64,000 nucleotides of DNA from Aestuariivirga sp. (lineage in GTDB: Bacteria > Pseudomonadota > Alphaproteobacteria > Rhizobiales > Aestuariivirgaceae), in contig NZ_JADCDB010000002.1 of assembly GCF_020252395.1 (NCBI RefSeq), positions 1 through 64,000 of the forward strand, given 5' to 3'. The notes beneath the pieces are model-generated. The model had not been told where the DNA came from, did not search any database, and saw nothing but the letters and a program-made list of their open reading frames with translations. The first letter of the stretch is position 1. Each line of letters begins with the position of its first letter. The position numbers and the translations under genes are program-made. Positions 38,400 through 47,813 of the stretch are shown here, piece after piece.

Positions 38400-38999
38400 C
38401 TACTGGTCCAGCACCTCGAAATGCGCCTCGACCGTCACGCCGTTGTTGATCGGCAGCATGTCCTGCGGGCAGGCGGAGAATACGACGATGGCGTCCATCT
38501 CGGCGCGGAACACCACATAGTCGCACGGCTTGCACAGGCAGTTGCCCCATTCGAGATCGCCATTCTCCTTCCACGGAATATTCATGAACAGGTTGAGCGA
38601 GTCGGGCGTATAGGGAATGTACAGGCCGAGCTCCGCCAGGCCCGCATGCATGTTGTCGCGGCAATTGTCGTGGTAGTGCGTGCAGCCGAGGAGCCCGTAG
38701 CGCTCGTTGTCGCACGGCGCGATCAGCGTGTCGTGGCGGCCGGGGCTTGCGTCCTTCGTCATGGTCAGGATCGGGCGGCGGCGGTTGGTGATCATCTTGT
38801 CGCCCTCGACGGGGAAAAGCCTGGTCCAGAAGGCCCGGCAGTGCTCCATGCCGAGGTATTCGCGCAGGTCTCCGGCGTTGAAGGCCCAGAAATCGACGAC
38901 CTGGTTGCCATGGGTGTTGATCACCTTCACCGACTGGCCTTTGTTCACGCGAACGGCCTTGCCGCGGCGGGCGGGAATGAGTTGAAGCGTGCTGCTCAC
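38400..38999 (-). CDS. DUF1989 / urea carboxylase-associated family protein
   Basis: 199 residues from GTG 38999, which has AGGAGGAAG 5-10 nt upstream. Blocks: LIPARRGKAVRVNKGQSVKVINTHGNQVVDFWAFNA, GDKMITNRRRPILTMTKDASPGRHDTLIAPCD, GLLGCTHYHDNCRDNMHAGL and GNCLCKPCDYVVFRAEMDAIVVFSACPQDM. This matches the DUF1989 (YcgI) family, seen next to urea carboxylase or in other N metabolism contexts; a Cys/His-rich metal site is likely. An open frame extends upstream to 39374 but resembles nothing. Confidence 0.8.
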   Translation of the reverse strand: MSSTLQLIPARRGKAVRVNKGQSVKVINTHGNQVVDFWAFNAGDLREYLGMEHCRAFWTRLFPVEGDKMITNRRRPILTMTKDASPGRHDTLIAPCDNERYGLLGCTHYHDNCRDNMHAGLAELGLYIPYTPDSLNLFMNIPWKENGDLEWGNCLCKPCDYVVFRAEMDAIVVFSACPQDMLPINNGVTVEAHFEVLDQ

Positions 39000-39009
39000 G
39001 GGGTCTTCC

Positions 39010-39345
39010 TCCTGATATGGGATGCCATCCATAATCAAGATCGGCCTCATCGGCCAGTGCGGGATGGGCGCGCCGCGCGTTCTCCAGTGCCGCGAAGAAC
39101 TGGAATTCCATTTCCTGCAGGCTGGCGGCCAGTTCCGTTTTCCCGCTCTCCACCTTGACGAAAGGGGTGGTGGCGGGGGGCCTGCGTTGCTGGAGCCTGT
39201 CCGGCCTTGAGGCCTCTCAGTACGGCGCCGGTGACGGCAGCGACGGTCTGGTTTGCCCGCGCGTCGCAGAGTTGCACGGGCGCAGGTGTGTTTTGCGCCG
39301 GGGCGGCCGAAACGGGCGCCAGCAGCTGCAGCACCGCCGCCAGTG
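39010..39345 (-). pseudogene. Possible frameshifted small exported-protein gene
   Basis: One minus-strand frame reads like the end of a signal peptide and mature start (LAAVLQLLAPVSAAPAQ, then VQLCDARANQTVAAVTGAVLRGL). Near a run of six C (39175-39180) the protein-like reading shifts to another frame: FVKVESGKTELAASLQEMEF followed by QFFAALENARRAHPALADEADLDYG. Joining the two by a one-base change would make a plausible ~100-residue exported helical protein. There is no good start codon in the first frame. Either a decayed gene or a sequencing error in the C run. Confidence 0.35.
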
Positions 39346-39476
39346 AAATCTGCCGCAGCTGCCGCCATGAACATCCAACAACTTTTTATAGCAGGATGGT
39401 TGTGGCGAAATGAGCCGGTTGGCGTTGCCCGGACGGCCTTTATGCCGCGGCTCCTGGCGGCGCCCCTCTGGCCGTC

Positions 39477-40982
39477 TCAGCCCAGGGTCTGGGGCTCCCG
39501 CCATGAATTGAGGGCGGAGAGTTGCGGTGTCTTCTTGATCTGGTGGCGGTCCATGCGCCGCAAGACGCCGTCAAGAAACGTTACGGCCTCGGCAAGGAAT
39601 GGCCCCTTGTTCAGCATCACGCATTCGGCGCGCTGGCCCATGGCGGCATCGGTGGCCTCGGCGCGGGTGGCTGCACCGTCCTTCACCATGCTGTCCAGCA
39701 CCTGCGTTGCCCACACCACAGGCACATGCGCGGCTTCGCACAGCCACAGGATTTCCTCCTGGATTTCCGGCAGGCGTTCGAGCCCGATCTCGACGGCGAG
39801 GTCGCCGCGCGCGATCATCACCGCGACCGGCGTTTCGGCCGCGGCCTGCACGATGAGGCGCGGCAGGTTCTTCACCGCCAGCGGCGTCTCGATCTTCAGC
39901 ATCAGCGCGGGCAGCGCGCGCCCACCGCGCCGCGCCTCGAGCTCCGCCAGCAGTTGCGTCACGTCGGAGGGGCGCTGCACGAAGGAATAGCCCACGATGT
40001 CGGCATGCGAGGCCACGAAATCGAGGTTGGCGATGTCCTCCCCGGTCAGCGCTGCCACCGGCAATTCGACGCCGGGCAGGTTCACGCCCTTCTCGGGCTT
40101 CAGCCTTTCGCCCTTGTCGCGGGCGCTGAACACTTCAAGGGTGGCGCGCCGGCCCTCGACGCCCGCCACGCGGGCGCCGATCTTGCCGTCGTTGATCCAC
40201 ACCGTGTGGCCGGGCGCCATCACGTCGAGCAGCACCGGCGGGCACAGCGTCGCCTCCGCCACACCCCTCTTCGTTTGCAGCCGGTCGCACAGCACAAAAC
40301 GGTCGCCGCGGAACAGCCGTCCGGCGGCAGCGGCCTCGTTCACCTCGCCAATGCGAATCTTCGGGCCGCCAAGGTCCATTAGTATGCGCACGTCCCGGTT
40401 CAGCGTGGCGGCGGCCTCGCGCACATGGGCAATCATCGCCGACCACGCTTCGGCACTGTCATGCGCACAGTTGATGCGCGCCACGTCCGCGCCCGCGGCA
40501 ATCACCCGGAAAGCGATACTGCGGTCCTCGGCGGCTTCCGCCGGCAGGGTCACCATAATGCGCGTGCGCGGGCCATCGGGGTCCCGCCCAAGGATGTCGC
40601 TCTGCCGCTTTTCCAGCAGGGCCGCGCCCTCGCTGAAACGCCGCGGGTTCGGCCGGTCCACCGGCCAGCTGGCCGCAATCGCCGAAAGTGTCGCCAGCAC
40701 CGCCTGCAGGCTGGCCAGCACATGCGCCTCCGAGCGCCCGAGGGAGGACAGCCCAAGCTGGCTCAGCCGCTCCTGCAGCGGGCGGATGTTAAAGCGGCGG
40801 AACGCGAGATAATGCGCCAGATTCTCAGCCGAGGGCAGGAATTCCGTGCGCTTGATGGCGGGTTGCCAGCCCTCCATCATCGCCCGTCCCTCGCTCAGCA
40901 CGCGGGAGTGGATGTCCGCCAGCTCCGACAGAACGGCGCGGGCCTCCTCTTCGGGCGTGGTAGCGGGCGGATGTTGCTGCAT
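39477..40982 (-). CDS. Pyruvate-kinase-like protein lacking the C-terminal domain
   Basis: 501 residues. Residues ~1-130 are an N-terminal helical extension absent from classical pyruvate kinase. Residues ~140-490 match the catalytic barrel and its B-domain: RTRIMVTLPAEAA, INCAHD, ILMDLGGPKIRIGEV, INDGKIGA, ADIVGYSFVQ, LMLKIET (strand with active-site Glu), MIARGDLAVEIG and VVWATQVLDSMVKDGAATRAEATDAAMG. The regulatory C-terminal domain of ~120 residues is missing. Whether it makes ATP from PEP is unsure: the usual RxNxSHG motif reads INCAHD here. It stands divergent from ileS. Confidence 0.8.
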   Translation of the reverse strand: MQQHPPATTPEEEARAVLSELADIHSRVLSEGRAMMEGWQPAIKRTEFLPSAENLAHYLAFRRFNIRPLQERLSQLGLSSLGRSEAHVLASLQAVLATLSAIAASWPVDRPNPRRFSEGAALLEKRQSDILGRDPDGPRTRIMVTLPAEAAEDRSIAFRVIAAGADVARINCAHDSAEAWSAMIAHVREAAATLNRDVRILMDLGGPKIRIGEVNEAAAAGRLFRGDRFVLCDRLQTKRGVAEATLCPPVLLDVMAPGHTVWINDGKIGARVAGVEGRRATLEVFSARDKGERLKPEKGVNLPGVELPVAALTGEDIANLDFVASHADIVGYSFVQRPSDVTQLLAELEARRGGRALPALMLKIETPLAVKNLPRLIVQAAAETPVAVMIARGDLAVEIGLERLPEIQEEILWLCEAAHVPVVWATQVLDSMVKDGAATRAEATDAAMGQRAECVMLNKGPFLAEAVTFLDGVLRRMDRHQIKKTPQLSALNSWREPQTLG

Positions 40983-41137
40983 TCCCTACGATAGGTGGGT
41001 TTGGATGACTGTTTTGCAACAAGGGCGGCTGGCAGCCCCCAGCAAAGCCTCAAATCCTGGAAAGGCCCAAGTCCTTTATCCCCGCCCAAAACCTGCTAGA
41101 AGCCCGCTCAAACCCTTGATTTGCACCGAGACGCCTC

Positions 41138-44032
41138 ATGTCCGACGACAAGCCGCAGAAGACCGACCGCTACCGGGACACCGTGTTCCTGCCCAGGACC
41201 TCCTTCGCCATGAAGGCCGGCCTGCCGCAGAAGGAGCCGGAGCTCTTGAAGCGGTGGGAGGCGATGGACCTTTACGGCACGTTGCGCCGGCAGTCGGCCG
41301 GGCGGCCCAAATACGTGCTGCATGACGGGCCCCCTTACGCCAACGGCCACCTGCACATCGGCCACGCCCTCAACAAGATCCTGAAGGACATCGTGACCCG
41401 CTCGCGCCAGATGCAGGGTTATGACTCGAACTATGTCCCCGGCTGGGACTGCCACGGGCTTCCCATCGAGTGGAAGATCGAGGAACAGTACCGCGAGAAG
41501 GGCAAGAACAAGGACGAGGTGCCGATCAACGACTTCCGCAAGGAATGCCGCGCCTTCGCCGAGCACTGGATCAATGTCCAGCGCGAGGAGTTCAAGCGGC
41601 TGGGCGTCACGGGCGACTGGGACAATCCTTATCTCACCATGAACTTCCGCGCCGAAGCGCTGATCGCCAAAGAGCTTTTGAAGTTCGCCGCGTCGGGCCA
41701 GCTCTACCGCGGCTCCAAGCCCGTCATGTGGTCGGTGGTCGAGAAGACGGCCCTGGCGGAAGCGGAGGTCGAGTATCAGGATTATCAGTCTGACACGATC
41801 TGGGTGAAGTTTCCGGTGCGCCAGGGCCCGCAGAACCTGCTCGGCATCTCGGTGGTCATTTGGACCACCACGCCCTGGACCATCCCCGGCAACCGCGCGG
41901 TCAGCTTCTCGTCGAGGATCGGCTACGGCCTCTATGAAGTGACCGCGGCACCCGAGGGCAACTGGGCCAAGGCGGGCGACAAGCTCATCCTCGCCGACCG
42001 CCTCGCCGAGGAGGTGATGAAGGCGGCGAAGGTCGAGAGCTTTACGCGCCATGGCGATGTCGATCCGACGGGCCTCATCCTCGGCCATCCGCTGGCCCAT
42101 CTCGGCTATTCCTTCGGCGTGCCGATGCTCGATGGCGGCCACGTGACGGACGACACCGGCACAGGTTTCGTGCACACTGCACCGGGCCATGGTGCGGACG
42201 ACTACAATATCTGGGCCGCCAGCGAAGCCTATCTGAAGGACAAGGGCATCTCCGCCACCATCCCCTTCACGGTGGATGCCGATGGCTTCTACACCAAGGA
42301 TGCGCCGGGCTTCACGGGCAAGCGCGTCATCACCGGCACGGGCGAGAAGGGCGACGCGAACGACGCGGTCATCCGTGCACTGACGGAAGCGGGCGCGCTC
42401 ATCTCGCGCGGCCGCCTCAGGCACCAGTATCCGCATAGCTGGCGCTCCAGGAAGCCGGTCATCTTCCGCAACACGCCGCAGTGGTTCATCTCCATGTCGA
42501 GCCACGGGCTTCGCGACGTGGCGCTGAAGGCGATCGACGAGACGAAGTTCTATCCGCCAGGCGGCCAGAACCGGCTGCGCGCCATGATCGAGCAGCGGCC
42601 GGACTGGGTCATCTCGCGCCAGCGCGCCTGGGGCGTTCCCATCGCCGTCTTCGTCAACCGCGGGACGGGCGAGATCCTCAACGATCCGAAGGTCAACCAG
42701 CGCATCGTCGATGCCTTCTCGCAAGAGGGGGCTGATGCCTGGTTCGCGGAGGGCGCTGCCCAGCGCTTCCTCGGGCCGGATTATTCCATCCTCGAATGGG
42801 AGCAGGTGCGGGACATTCTGGATGTCTGGTTCGATTCCGGCTCCACCCACGCCTTTGTGCTGGAGCAGCGGCCGGACCTCAAGTGGCCGGCCGACATCTA
42901 TCTCGAAGGCTCGGACCAGCACCGCGGCTGGTTCCATTCCTCGTTGCTCGAAGCCTGCGGCACGCGTGGCCGCGCCCCCTATGACGCTGTGCTGACCCAC
43001 GGCTTCGTCGTCGCCGAGGACGGCCGCAAGATGTCGAAGTCGCTGGGCAACATCGTGGCCCCTCAGGACGTCATCAGGCAGTCGGGTGCGGACATCCTGC
43101 GCCTGTGGGTGGCCTCCGCCGACTACGCCGAAGACCTGCGCCTCGGGCCGGAAATTCTCAAGACCAACATCGAGGCCTACCGCAAGCTGCGCAACACCAT
43201 GCGCTATATCCTCGGCGCGGTGGACGGGCTTCAGGACTGGGAGTTCGTGCCCGCCAAGGACATGCCGGAGCTCGAGCGCTACATCCTCCACCGCCTGCAT
43301 GAGCTTGAAGGCCAGGTGCGCCAGGCCTATGCGCTGTTCGACTACAAGCGCCTCTTCGCGCTTCTGACCAATTTCATGACGGCCGATCTCTCGGCCTTCT
43401 ATTTCGACATCCGCAAGGACTCGCTCTATTGCGACGCCTGGTCGAGCCTCAGGCGCCGCTCCTGCCGCACGGTGATGGACCAGCTGTTCCATTGCCTCAC
43501 CACCTGGTGGGCGCCGGTGCTGGCCTTCACCATGGACGAGGTCTGGCTCTCGCGCTTCCCCGCCGAAGGCTCCTCCGTGCACCTGATGCAGTTCGCCCGC
43601 TGCCCGGATGAATGGGCCGCACTGGAGCTTGCCGCCAAGTGGGACAAGATCCGCGAGGTCCGATCAGTGGTTACCGGCGCGCTCGAAATCGAGCGCCAGA
43701 TCAAGAAGACCATCGGCTCGGCGCTCGAAGCCGCCCCCGAGGTCTATGTCTCGAACCCCGGCCTGCTGGCGGCGCTGGACGGCGTCGACCTTGCCGAGAT
43801 CTCCATCACCTCGGCGGCGAAGCTGATCTCGGGCGAAGGGCCGGAAGACGGGTTTCGGCTCGATACCGTCAAGGGCGTGGCCGTGGTCTTCAGGCCGGCG
43901 GAGGGCCGGCGCTGCGCCCGGTCCTGGAAGATCTCGCCCGGCGTCGGTAGCGACCCGCAATTCCCCGACATCACGCCGCGGGACGCCGATGCGGTGCGCG
44001 AGTGGCAGGCCCGTTTCGAAAAGACCGTCTGA
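41138..44032 (+). CDS. ileS: Isoleucyl-tRNA synthetase
   Basis: 964 residues, class I. HIGH is at 73-76 ([12 protein letters not shown]) and KMSKS at 631-635 ([12 protein letters not shown]); the editing-domain block [15 protein letters not shown] and the anticodon-binding region ([14 protein letters not shown]) are in place. It charges tRNA-Ile with isoleucine. The zinc-binding C-terminal domain of some bacterial IleRS is not obvious. Its stop overlaps the lspA ATG, as in many proteobacteria. Confidence 0.97.
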   Translation: MSDDKPQKTDRYRDTVFLPRTSFAMKAGLPQKEPELLKRWEAMDLYGTLRRQSAGRPKYVLHDGPPYANGHLHIGHALNKILKDIVTRSRQMQGYDSNYVPGWDCHGLPIEWKIEEQYREKGKNKDEVPINDFRKECRAFAEHWINVQREEFKRLGVTGDWDNPYLTMNFRAEALIAKELLKFAASGQLYRGSKPVMWSVVEKTALAEAEVEYQDYQSDTIWVKFPVRQGPQNLLGISVVIWTTTPWTIPGNRAVSFSSRIGYGLYEVTAAPEGNWAKAGDKLILADRLAEEVMKAAKVESFTRHGDVDPTGLILGHPLAHLGYSFGVPMLDGGHVTDDTGTGFVHTAPGHGADDYNIWAASEAYLKDKGISATIPFTVDADGFYTKDAPGFTGKRVITGTGEKGDANDAVIRALTEAGALISRGRLRHQYPHSWRSRKPVIFRNTPQWFISMSSHGLRDVALKAIDETKFYPPGGQNRLRAMIEQRPDWVISRQRAWGVPIAVFVNRGTGEILNDPKVNQRIVDAFSQEGADAWFAEGAAQRFLGPDYSILEWEQVRDILDVWFDSGSTHAFVLEQRPDLKWPADIYLEGSDQHRGWFHSSLLEACGTRGRAPYDAVLTHGFVVAEDGRKMSKSLGNIVAPQDVIRQSGADILRLWVASADYAEDLRLGPEILKTNIEAYRKLRNTMRYILGAVDGLQDWEFVPAKDMPELERYILHRLHELEGQVRQAYALFDYKRLFALLTNFMTADLSAFYFDIRKDSLYCDAWSSLRRRSCRTVMDQLFHCLTTWWAPVLAFTMDEVWLSRFPAEGSSVHLMQFARCPDEWAALELAAKWDKIREVRSVVTGALEIERQIKKTIGSALEAAPEVYVSNPGLLAALDGVDLAEISITSAAKLISGEGPEDGFRLDTVKGVAVVFRPAEGRRCARSWKISPGVGSDPQFPDITPRDADAVREWQARFEKTV

Positions 44033-44532
44033 TGAAGTGGCGGTTCTGGGGTCCGCTCGCGCCGCTGACGCTGGGTCTGGCCGTTGCCGTCTTCGGCATC
44101 GACCAGTTGCACAAGTTCTGGATGCTGGATGTCTACGGCATCATCGAAAAAGCACCCGTCCGCATCACCAATTTCTTCGATCTGGTGATGGTGTGGAACA
44201 CCGGCGTGTCCTACGGTTTGTTCTCCACCCACCTGCAAGAGTGGCTGGTGGCGCTCACCCTCTTGATCGTTATCCTGCTCTGGATCTGGGCCTGCGGGGC
44301 ACAGCGCGCCATGACCGCGGCAGCACTCGGCCTGGTCATCGGCGGCGCCCTGGGCAATGCCTTCGACCGTTTGACGCGGGGCGCGGTGGCCGACTTTTTT
44401 CACTTTCATTATCAAAGTTTTAGTTGGTATGTGTTCAATGTGGCGGACATTGCGATCGTTGCCGGCGTGGCGCTGCTGATGTATGAATCGGTTGTAATCG
44501 GCGAGCGCGGCAACCGCCGCGGAAAAGCCTGA
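44032..44532 (+). CDS. lspA: Lipoprotein signal peptidase
   Basis: 166 residues, four membrane helices. LspA cuts the signal peptide of diacylated prolipoproteins. Catalytic aspartates lie in GGALGNAFDRLTRGAVADFF and FNVADIAIVAG, and NTGVSYGLF is the conserved N-terminal block (usually NxGxAFS). ATG 44032 overlaps the ileS stop by one base. It is followed by a lipoprotein gene that would be one of its substrates. Confidence 0.96.
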   Translation: MKWRFWGPLAPLTLGLAVAVFGIDQLHKFWMLDVYGIIEKAPVRITNFFDLVMVWNTGVSYGLFSTHLQEWLVALTLLIVILLWIWACGAQRAMTAAALGLVIGGALGNAFDRLTRGAVADFFHFHYQSFSWYVFNVADIAIVAGVALLMYESVVIGERGNRRGKA

Positions 44533-44574
44533 TTTCGACGGCAACTAAAGGACCGGTTTGACAAGGGTATCTGG

Positions 44575-45048
44575 ATGAATCGTGCCGGTGCAACCGTGCT
44601 GCTTTGCATGATGGGGCTCAGCCTTGCGGGCTGCGGCAGCTCGATGCGCAGCTACCTCGAAAAGGACACCCCGGCCGAAGCCCTCAACGCCCGGCAGGAC
44701 CTCACCATGCCGCCGGACCTGCGCCTGCCGCAGCCCGGCACCACCACCGCGCCGCCCGATCCTGGCGCCGCCAGCGCGCCCGCCACGCAGACGGCCTCGC
44801 TCGCCACGCCGCCCGCCACGCCCGCCTATGCCGCCCCCAAAGCCGCTGCCCCCGCGGTTGCCGCCGGCGATCCCAAGGACGCGATTTACACCGCCGCCGG
44901 CATCTCGGTTTACAACCCCGACGGCACGCGCAAAACCGACCAGCAGCTGCGCGAGGAACTTCAGAACTACTACATTGCCCAGAAGAAGGCCAAGAACCCG
45001 AACTACGGTACTTTCATGAATATCGGCAACATTTTCAAGGACGAATAG
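44575..45048 (+). CDS. DUF3035 family lipoprotein
   Basis: 157 residues with lipobox LSLAGC (C20). The mature region has LTMPPDLRLPQPG, long Ala/Pro low-complexity, then GISVYNPDGTRKTDQQLREELQNYYIAQKKAKNPNYGTFMNIGNIF. This MPPDLRLP block and the position between lspA and two M16 proteins mark DUF3035, an alphaproteobacterial family of unknown function. It starts 42 nt after lspA. Confidence 0.88.
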   Translation: MNRAGATVLLCMMGLSLAGCGSSMRSYLEKDTPAEALNARQDLTMPPDLRLPQPGTTTAPPDPGAASAPATQTASLATPPATPAYAAPKAAAPAVAAGDPKDAIYTAAGISVYNPDGTRKTDQQLREELQNYYIAQKKAKNPNYGTFMNIGNIFKDE

Positions 45049-45100
45049 CCGTCCCTGGGCCGGGCGCATGGCGCGGCCTTCATCACCCCCGAGGAGTTCC

Positions 45101-46444
45101 ATGACACTGTTCAAGCGACTGGTCCCTGTCGTGTTCGCCGTGCTGGCCGCTGCCGGCCCCGCGCGCGCGCTCGACATCGACGTCACCTCCTTCAAGCTCG
45201 CCAATGGCATGCAGGTGGTGGTGATCCCCGATCGCCGCGCCCCCGTCGTCACCCACATGGTGTGGTACAAGACCGGTGCAGCCGACGAGGCGCAGGGCAA
45301 GGCCGGTGTGGCCCACCTTCTCGAGCACCTGATGTTCAAGGGCACGCCCAAGCATCCGGACGGCGCATTCAGCCGCATCGTGCGCGCCAATGGCGGCGAC
45401 GAGAACGCCTTCACCACGCAGGATTACACCGCCTATTTCCAGAAAGTGATGAAGGACCGGCTGCCGCTGGTCATGGAGCTCGAGGCCGACCGCATGCAGA
45501 ATCTCGAATTAACCGACGAGACCGTGCTGCCGGAACGCGCCGTCGTGCTGGAGGAGCGCCGCCAGCGCATCGACAACGAACCTGCTGGCCTGCTCAATGA
45601 GCAGATGGACGCCGCGATGTTCGCCGCGCACCCCTATGGCAAGCCTGTGATCGGCTGGATGAACCAGGTCTCGAAGCTCACCCGCCAGGATGCGATGGAC
45701 TTCTATGCCGCGCATTACGAGCCGGAGAACGCCATCCTCATCGTCGCCGGCGACGTGACGCCGGAGGAAGTGAAAACCCTGGCGGAGCGCCATTACGGCC
45801 CCCTCAAGAACAAGCGGCCGGCGCCCGAACGGGTGCGCGCCGAGGAGCCGCCGCCCAATGCCGAGCGCCGTGTCACCATGACGGACCCGCGCGTCAGCTC
45901 GCCCAGCTGGCAGCGCCGGTATCTGACGCCCGCCGCGCGCCAGATGCCGCAGCGCGAGGAACTCGCCATGTCGCTCCTGGCGGATATCGTCGGCGGCAGC
46001 AACCAGAGCCGCTTCTACCAGACGCTCAGCCTCGAGAAGAAGCTTGCCGCCTATTCCGGCGCCTGGTTCGATGCCGACCAGCTCGACTACGGCAGTTTCG
46101 GCCTCTATGCCGCGCCCAATCCGGGCGTCACCATCGAGGCCGTCGAAAAGGAGGTCGACGCCATCCTTGCCGGCGTGGTTGCCACGGGCGTCACCCAGGA
46201 AGAGCTGGACCGCAGCCGCAACAACATGATCGCCAGTTCCGTCTATCTGCTCGACTCGCAGGACAAGCTGGCGCGCACGTTCGGCGTGGCGCTGGCCACC
46301 GGCCAGACCATCGATGACGTGCTGAACTGGGAGAAGGACCTGGCGGCGGTCACCGTCGATGACGTCAACAAGGCCGCCCATGCGGTTCTTGACCGGCGCG
46401 CCTCGGTCACCGGCGTGCTGCTGCCGGAAGCCAAGAGCCAGTGA
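45101..46444 (+). CDS. M16 zinc peptidase
   Basis: 447 residues with a signal peptide (LVPVVFAVLAAAGPARA). The inverted zinc site HLLEHLMFKG (HxxEH) and the downstream ENAFTTQDYTAYFQ and TVLPERAVVLEERRQRIDN blocks are typical active M16B peptidase features. ATG 45101 has GAGGAG upstream; the earlier in-frame start at 45068 does not. It pairs with the next gene, a non-catalytic M16 homologue, probably as a two-subunit periplasmic protease of the PqqL/MPP type. Confidence 0.93.
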   Translation: MTLFKRLVPVVFAVLAAAGPARALDIDVTSFKLANGMQVVVIPDRRAPVVTHMVWYKTGAADEAQGKAGVAHLLEHLMFKGTPKHPDGAFSRIVRANGGDENAFTTQDYTAYFQKVMKDRLPLVMELEADRMQNLELTDETVLPERAVVLEERRQRIDNEPAGLLNEQMDAAMFAAHPYGKPVIGWMNQVSKLTRQDAMDFYAAHYEPENAILIVAGDVTPEEVKTLAERHYGPLKNKRPAPERVRAEEPPPNAERRVTMTDPRVSSPSWQRRYLTPAARQMPQREELAMSLLADIVGGSNQSRFYQTLSLEKKLAAYSGAWFDADQLDYGSFGLYAAPNPGVTIEAVEKEVDAILAGVVATGVTQEELDRSRNNMIASSVYLLDSQDKLARTFGVALATGQTIDDVLNWEKDLAAVTVDDVNKAAHAVLDRRASVTGVLLPEAKSQ

Positions 46445-47781
46445 GAAAGAAGATGATAAGGATGCCCAACGCCCTTCGCGGCCTGCTGCTGTTCGCCGGC
46501 TTGCTCTTCGCCTCGGCGGTCAACGCCAATGCCTTCACCATCCAGGAGGTGACGAGCCCCGGCGGCATCAAGGCCTGGCTTGTCGAGGAACATGCCATTC
46601 CGCTGATGGCGATGAACTATTCGTTCAAGGGCGGCACCGAGCTGGAGCCCGCGGGCAAAGAGGGCGTGTTCAATTTCCTCACCGGCATGCTGGACGAGGG
46701 CGCGGGCGACATGCTCTCGGCCGGTTTCCAGAAGAAGCGCGACGAACTCGCCTTCCGCATGTCCTTCGATGCCGGCAGCGACTTCTTCGAGGGCAGCTTC
46801 CAGACCATCACGAAGAACCGCGACGCCTCTGCCGATCTTCTCAGGCTCGCCATCACCTCGCCGCGCTTCGACGCGGAGCCTTTGGAGCGCGTGCGCCAGC
46901 AGTTCCTGTTGGACGTCAAGGAGAAGGAAAAGGACCCCCAGTCCATGGCCTGGCAGGCCTGGATGGATGACATTCTCCCCGGCGATCCCTATTCGCGCCC
47001 CGATGAAGGTACGGAGGCCACGGTCTCGTCCATCACCGCGGATGACCTGAAGGCGGCGCACCGCCGCATCTTCAACCGCGACACGCTGCAGGTCGCCGTG
47101 GTGGGCGACATCACGGCGAAGGAGCTGGGCCCCTTGCTCGACAAGGTGTTCGGCGGCCTGCCCGAAACCGCGCCCGGGCAGCCGGAGCTGCCGGAGGCGA
47201 AGCCCGCCATGGGACCGAAACTGAGGGTCATCGACCGCGACATGCCGCAGAGCGTCATCGTTTTCGGCACCGAGGGCATAGAGCGCGATGACAAGGACTT
47301 CATTCCGGCCTTCGTGATGTCCGAAATCCTCGGTTCGGGCGGCCTGACCTCGCGGCTGTCGGAAGAGATCCGGGAAAAGCGCGGCCTGACCTATGGCGTC
47401 AGCTATGGCCTCAGCCCCATGGGCCGCGCCGGTCTCTACACCGGCTCGCTGCAGACCAAGAATGAGTCCGCCGGCGAGGCGCTGGACGCGGCCCGCGAGG
47501 TGATCAGGAAATATGCCGAAGAAGGCCCGGGCCAGAAGGATCTCGATGACGCCAAGACCTTCCTCACCGGCTCCTATGCACTGCGCTTTTCGTCCAATTC
47601 CGCCATCGCCAACCAGCTGCTCGGCATCCAGCAGCAGAATCTGGGCATCGATTACGTGCAGAAGCGCAATGCGCTGGTCGAGGCCGTGACGCTGGACCAG
47701 GTGAAGGCCCAGGCCAGGCGCCTGCTGCACCCGGACCGGCTGATCGTCACCGTGGTCGGCAAGCCGCAAGGCGTGAAGTAG
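46441..47781 (+). CDS. M16 family protein lacking the zinc motif
   Basis: 446 residues from GTG 46441 (overlaps the previous stop), or from ATG 46453 or 46462. Signal peptide ALRGLLLFAGLLFASAVNANA. In the place of HxxEH it has GVFNFLTGMLDEGAG, so it cannot bind catalytic zinc. The C-terminal half (FVMSEILGSGGLTSRLSEEIREKRGLTYGVSYGL) is a well-kept M16 substrate-binding domain. It probably forms a heterodimer with the active peptidase upstream. Confidence 0.9.
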   Translation: MRKKMIRMPNALRGLLLFAGLLFASAVNANAFTIQEVTSPGGIKAWLVEEHAIPLMAMNYSFKGGTELEPAGKEGVFNFLTGMLDEGAGDMLSAGFQKKRDELAFRMSFDAGSDFFEGSFQTITKNRDASADLLRLAITSPRFDAEPLERVRQQFLLDVKEKEKDPQSMAWQAWMDDILPGDPYSRPDEGTEATVSSITADDLKAAHRRIFNRDTLQVAVVGDITAKELGPLLDKVFGGLPETAPGQPELPEAKPAMGPKLRVIDRDMPQSVIVFGTEGIERDDKDFIPAFVMSEILGSGGLTSRLSEEIREKRGLTYGVSYGLSPMGRAGLYTGSLQTKNESAGEALDAAREVIRKYAEEGPGQKDLDDAKTFLTGSYALRFSSNSAIANQLLGIQQQNLGIDYVQKRNALVEAVTLDQVKAQARRLLHPDRLIVTVVGKPQGVK

Positions 47782-47813
47782 CCGCCTCGCGGCTCCCTTG
47801 CTAAACTGACGGC

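Noticed and set aside
41108-43582. 824-codon open frame on the minus strand
   Set aside because: It lies opposite ileS, whose HIGH, KMSKS and editing motifs are clear; the reverse frame has no domain.
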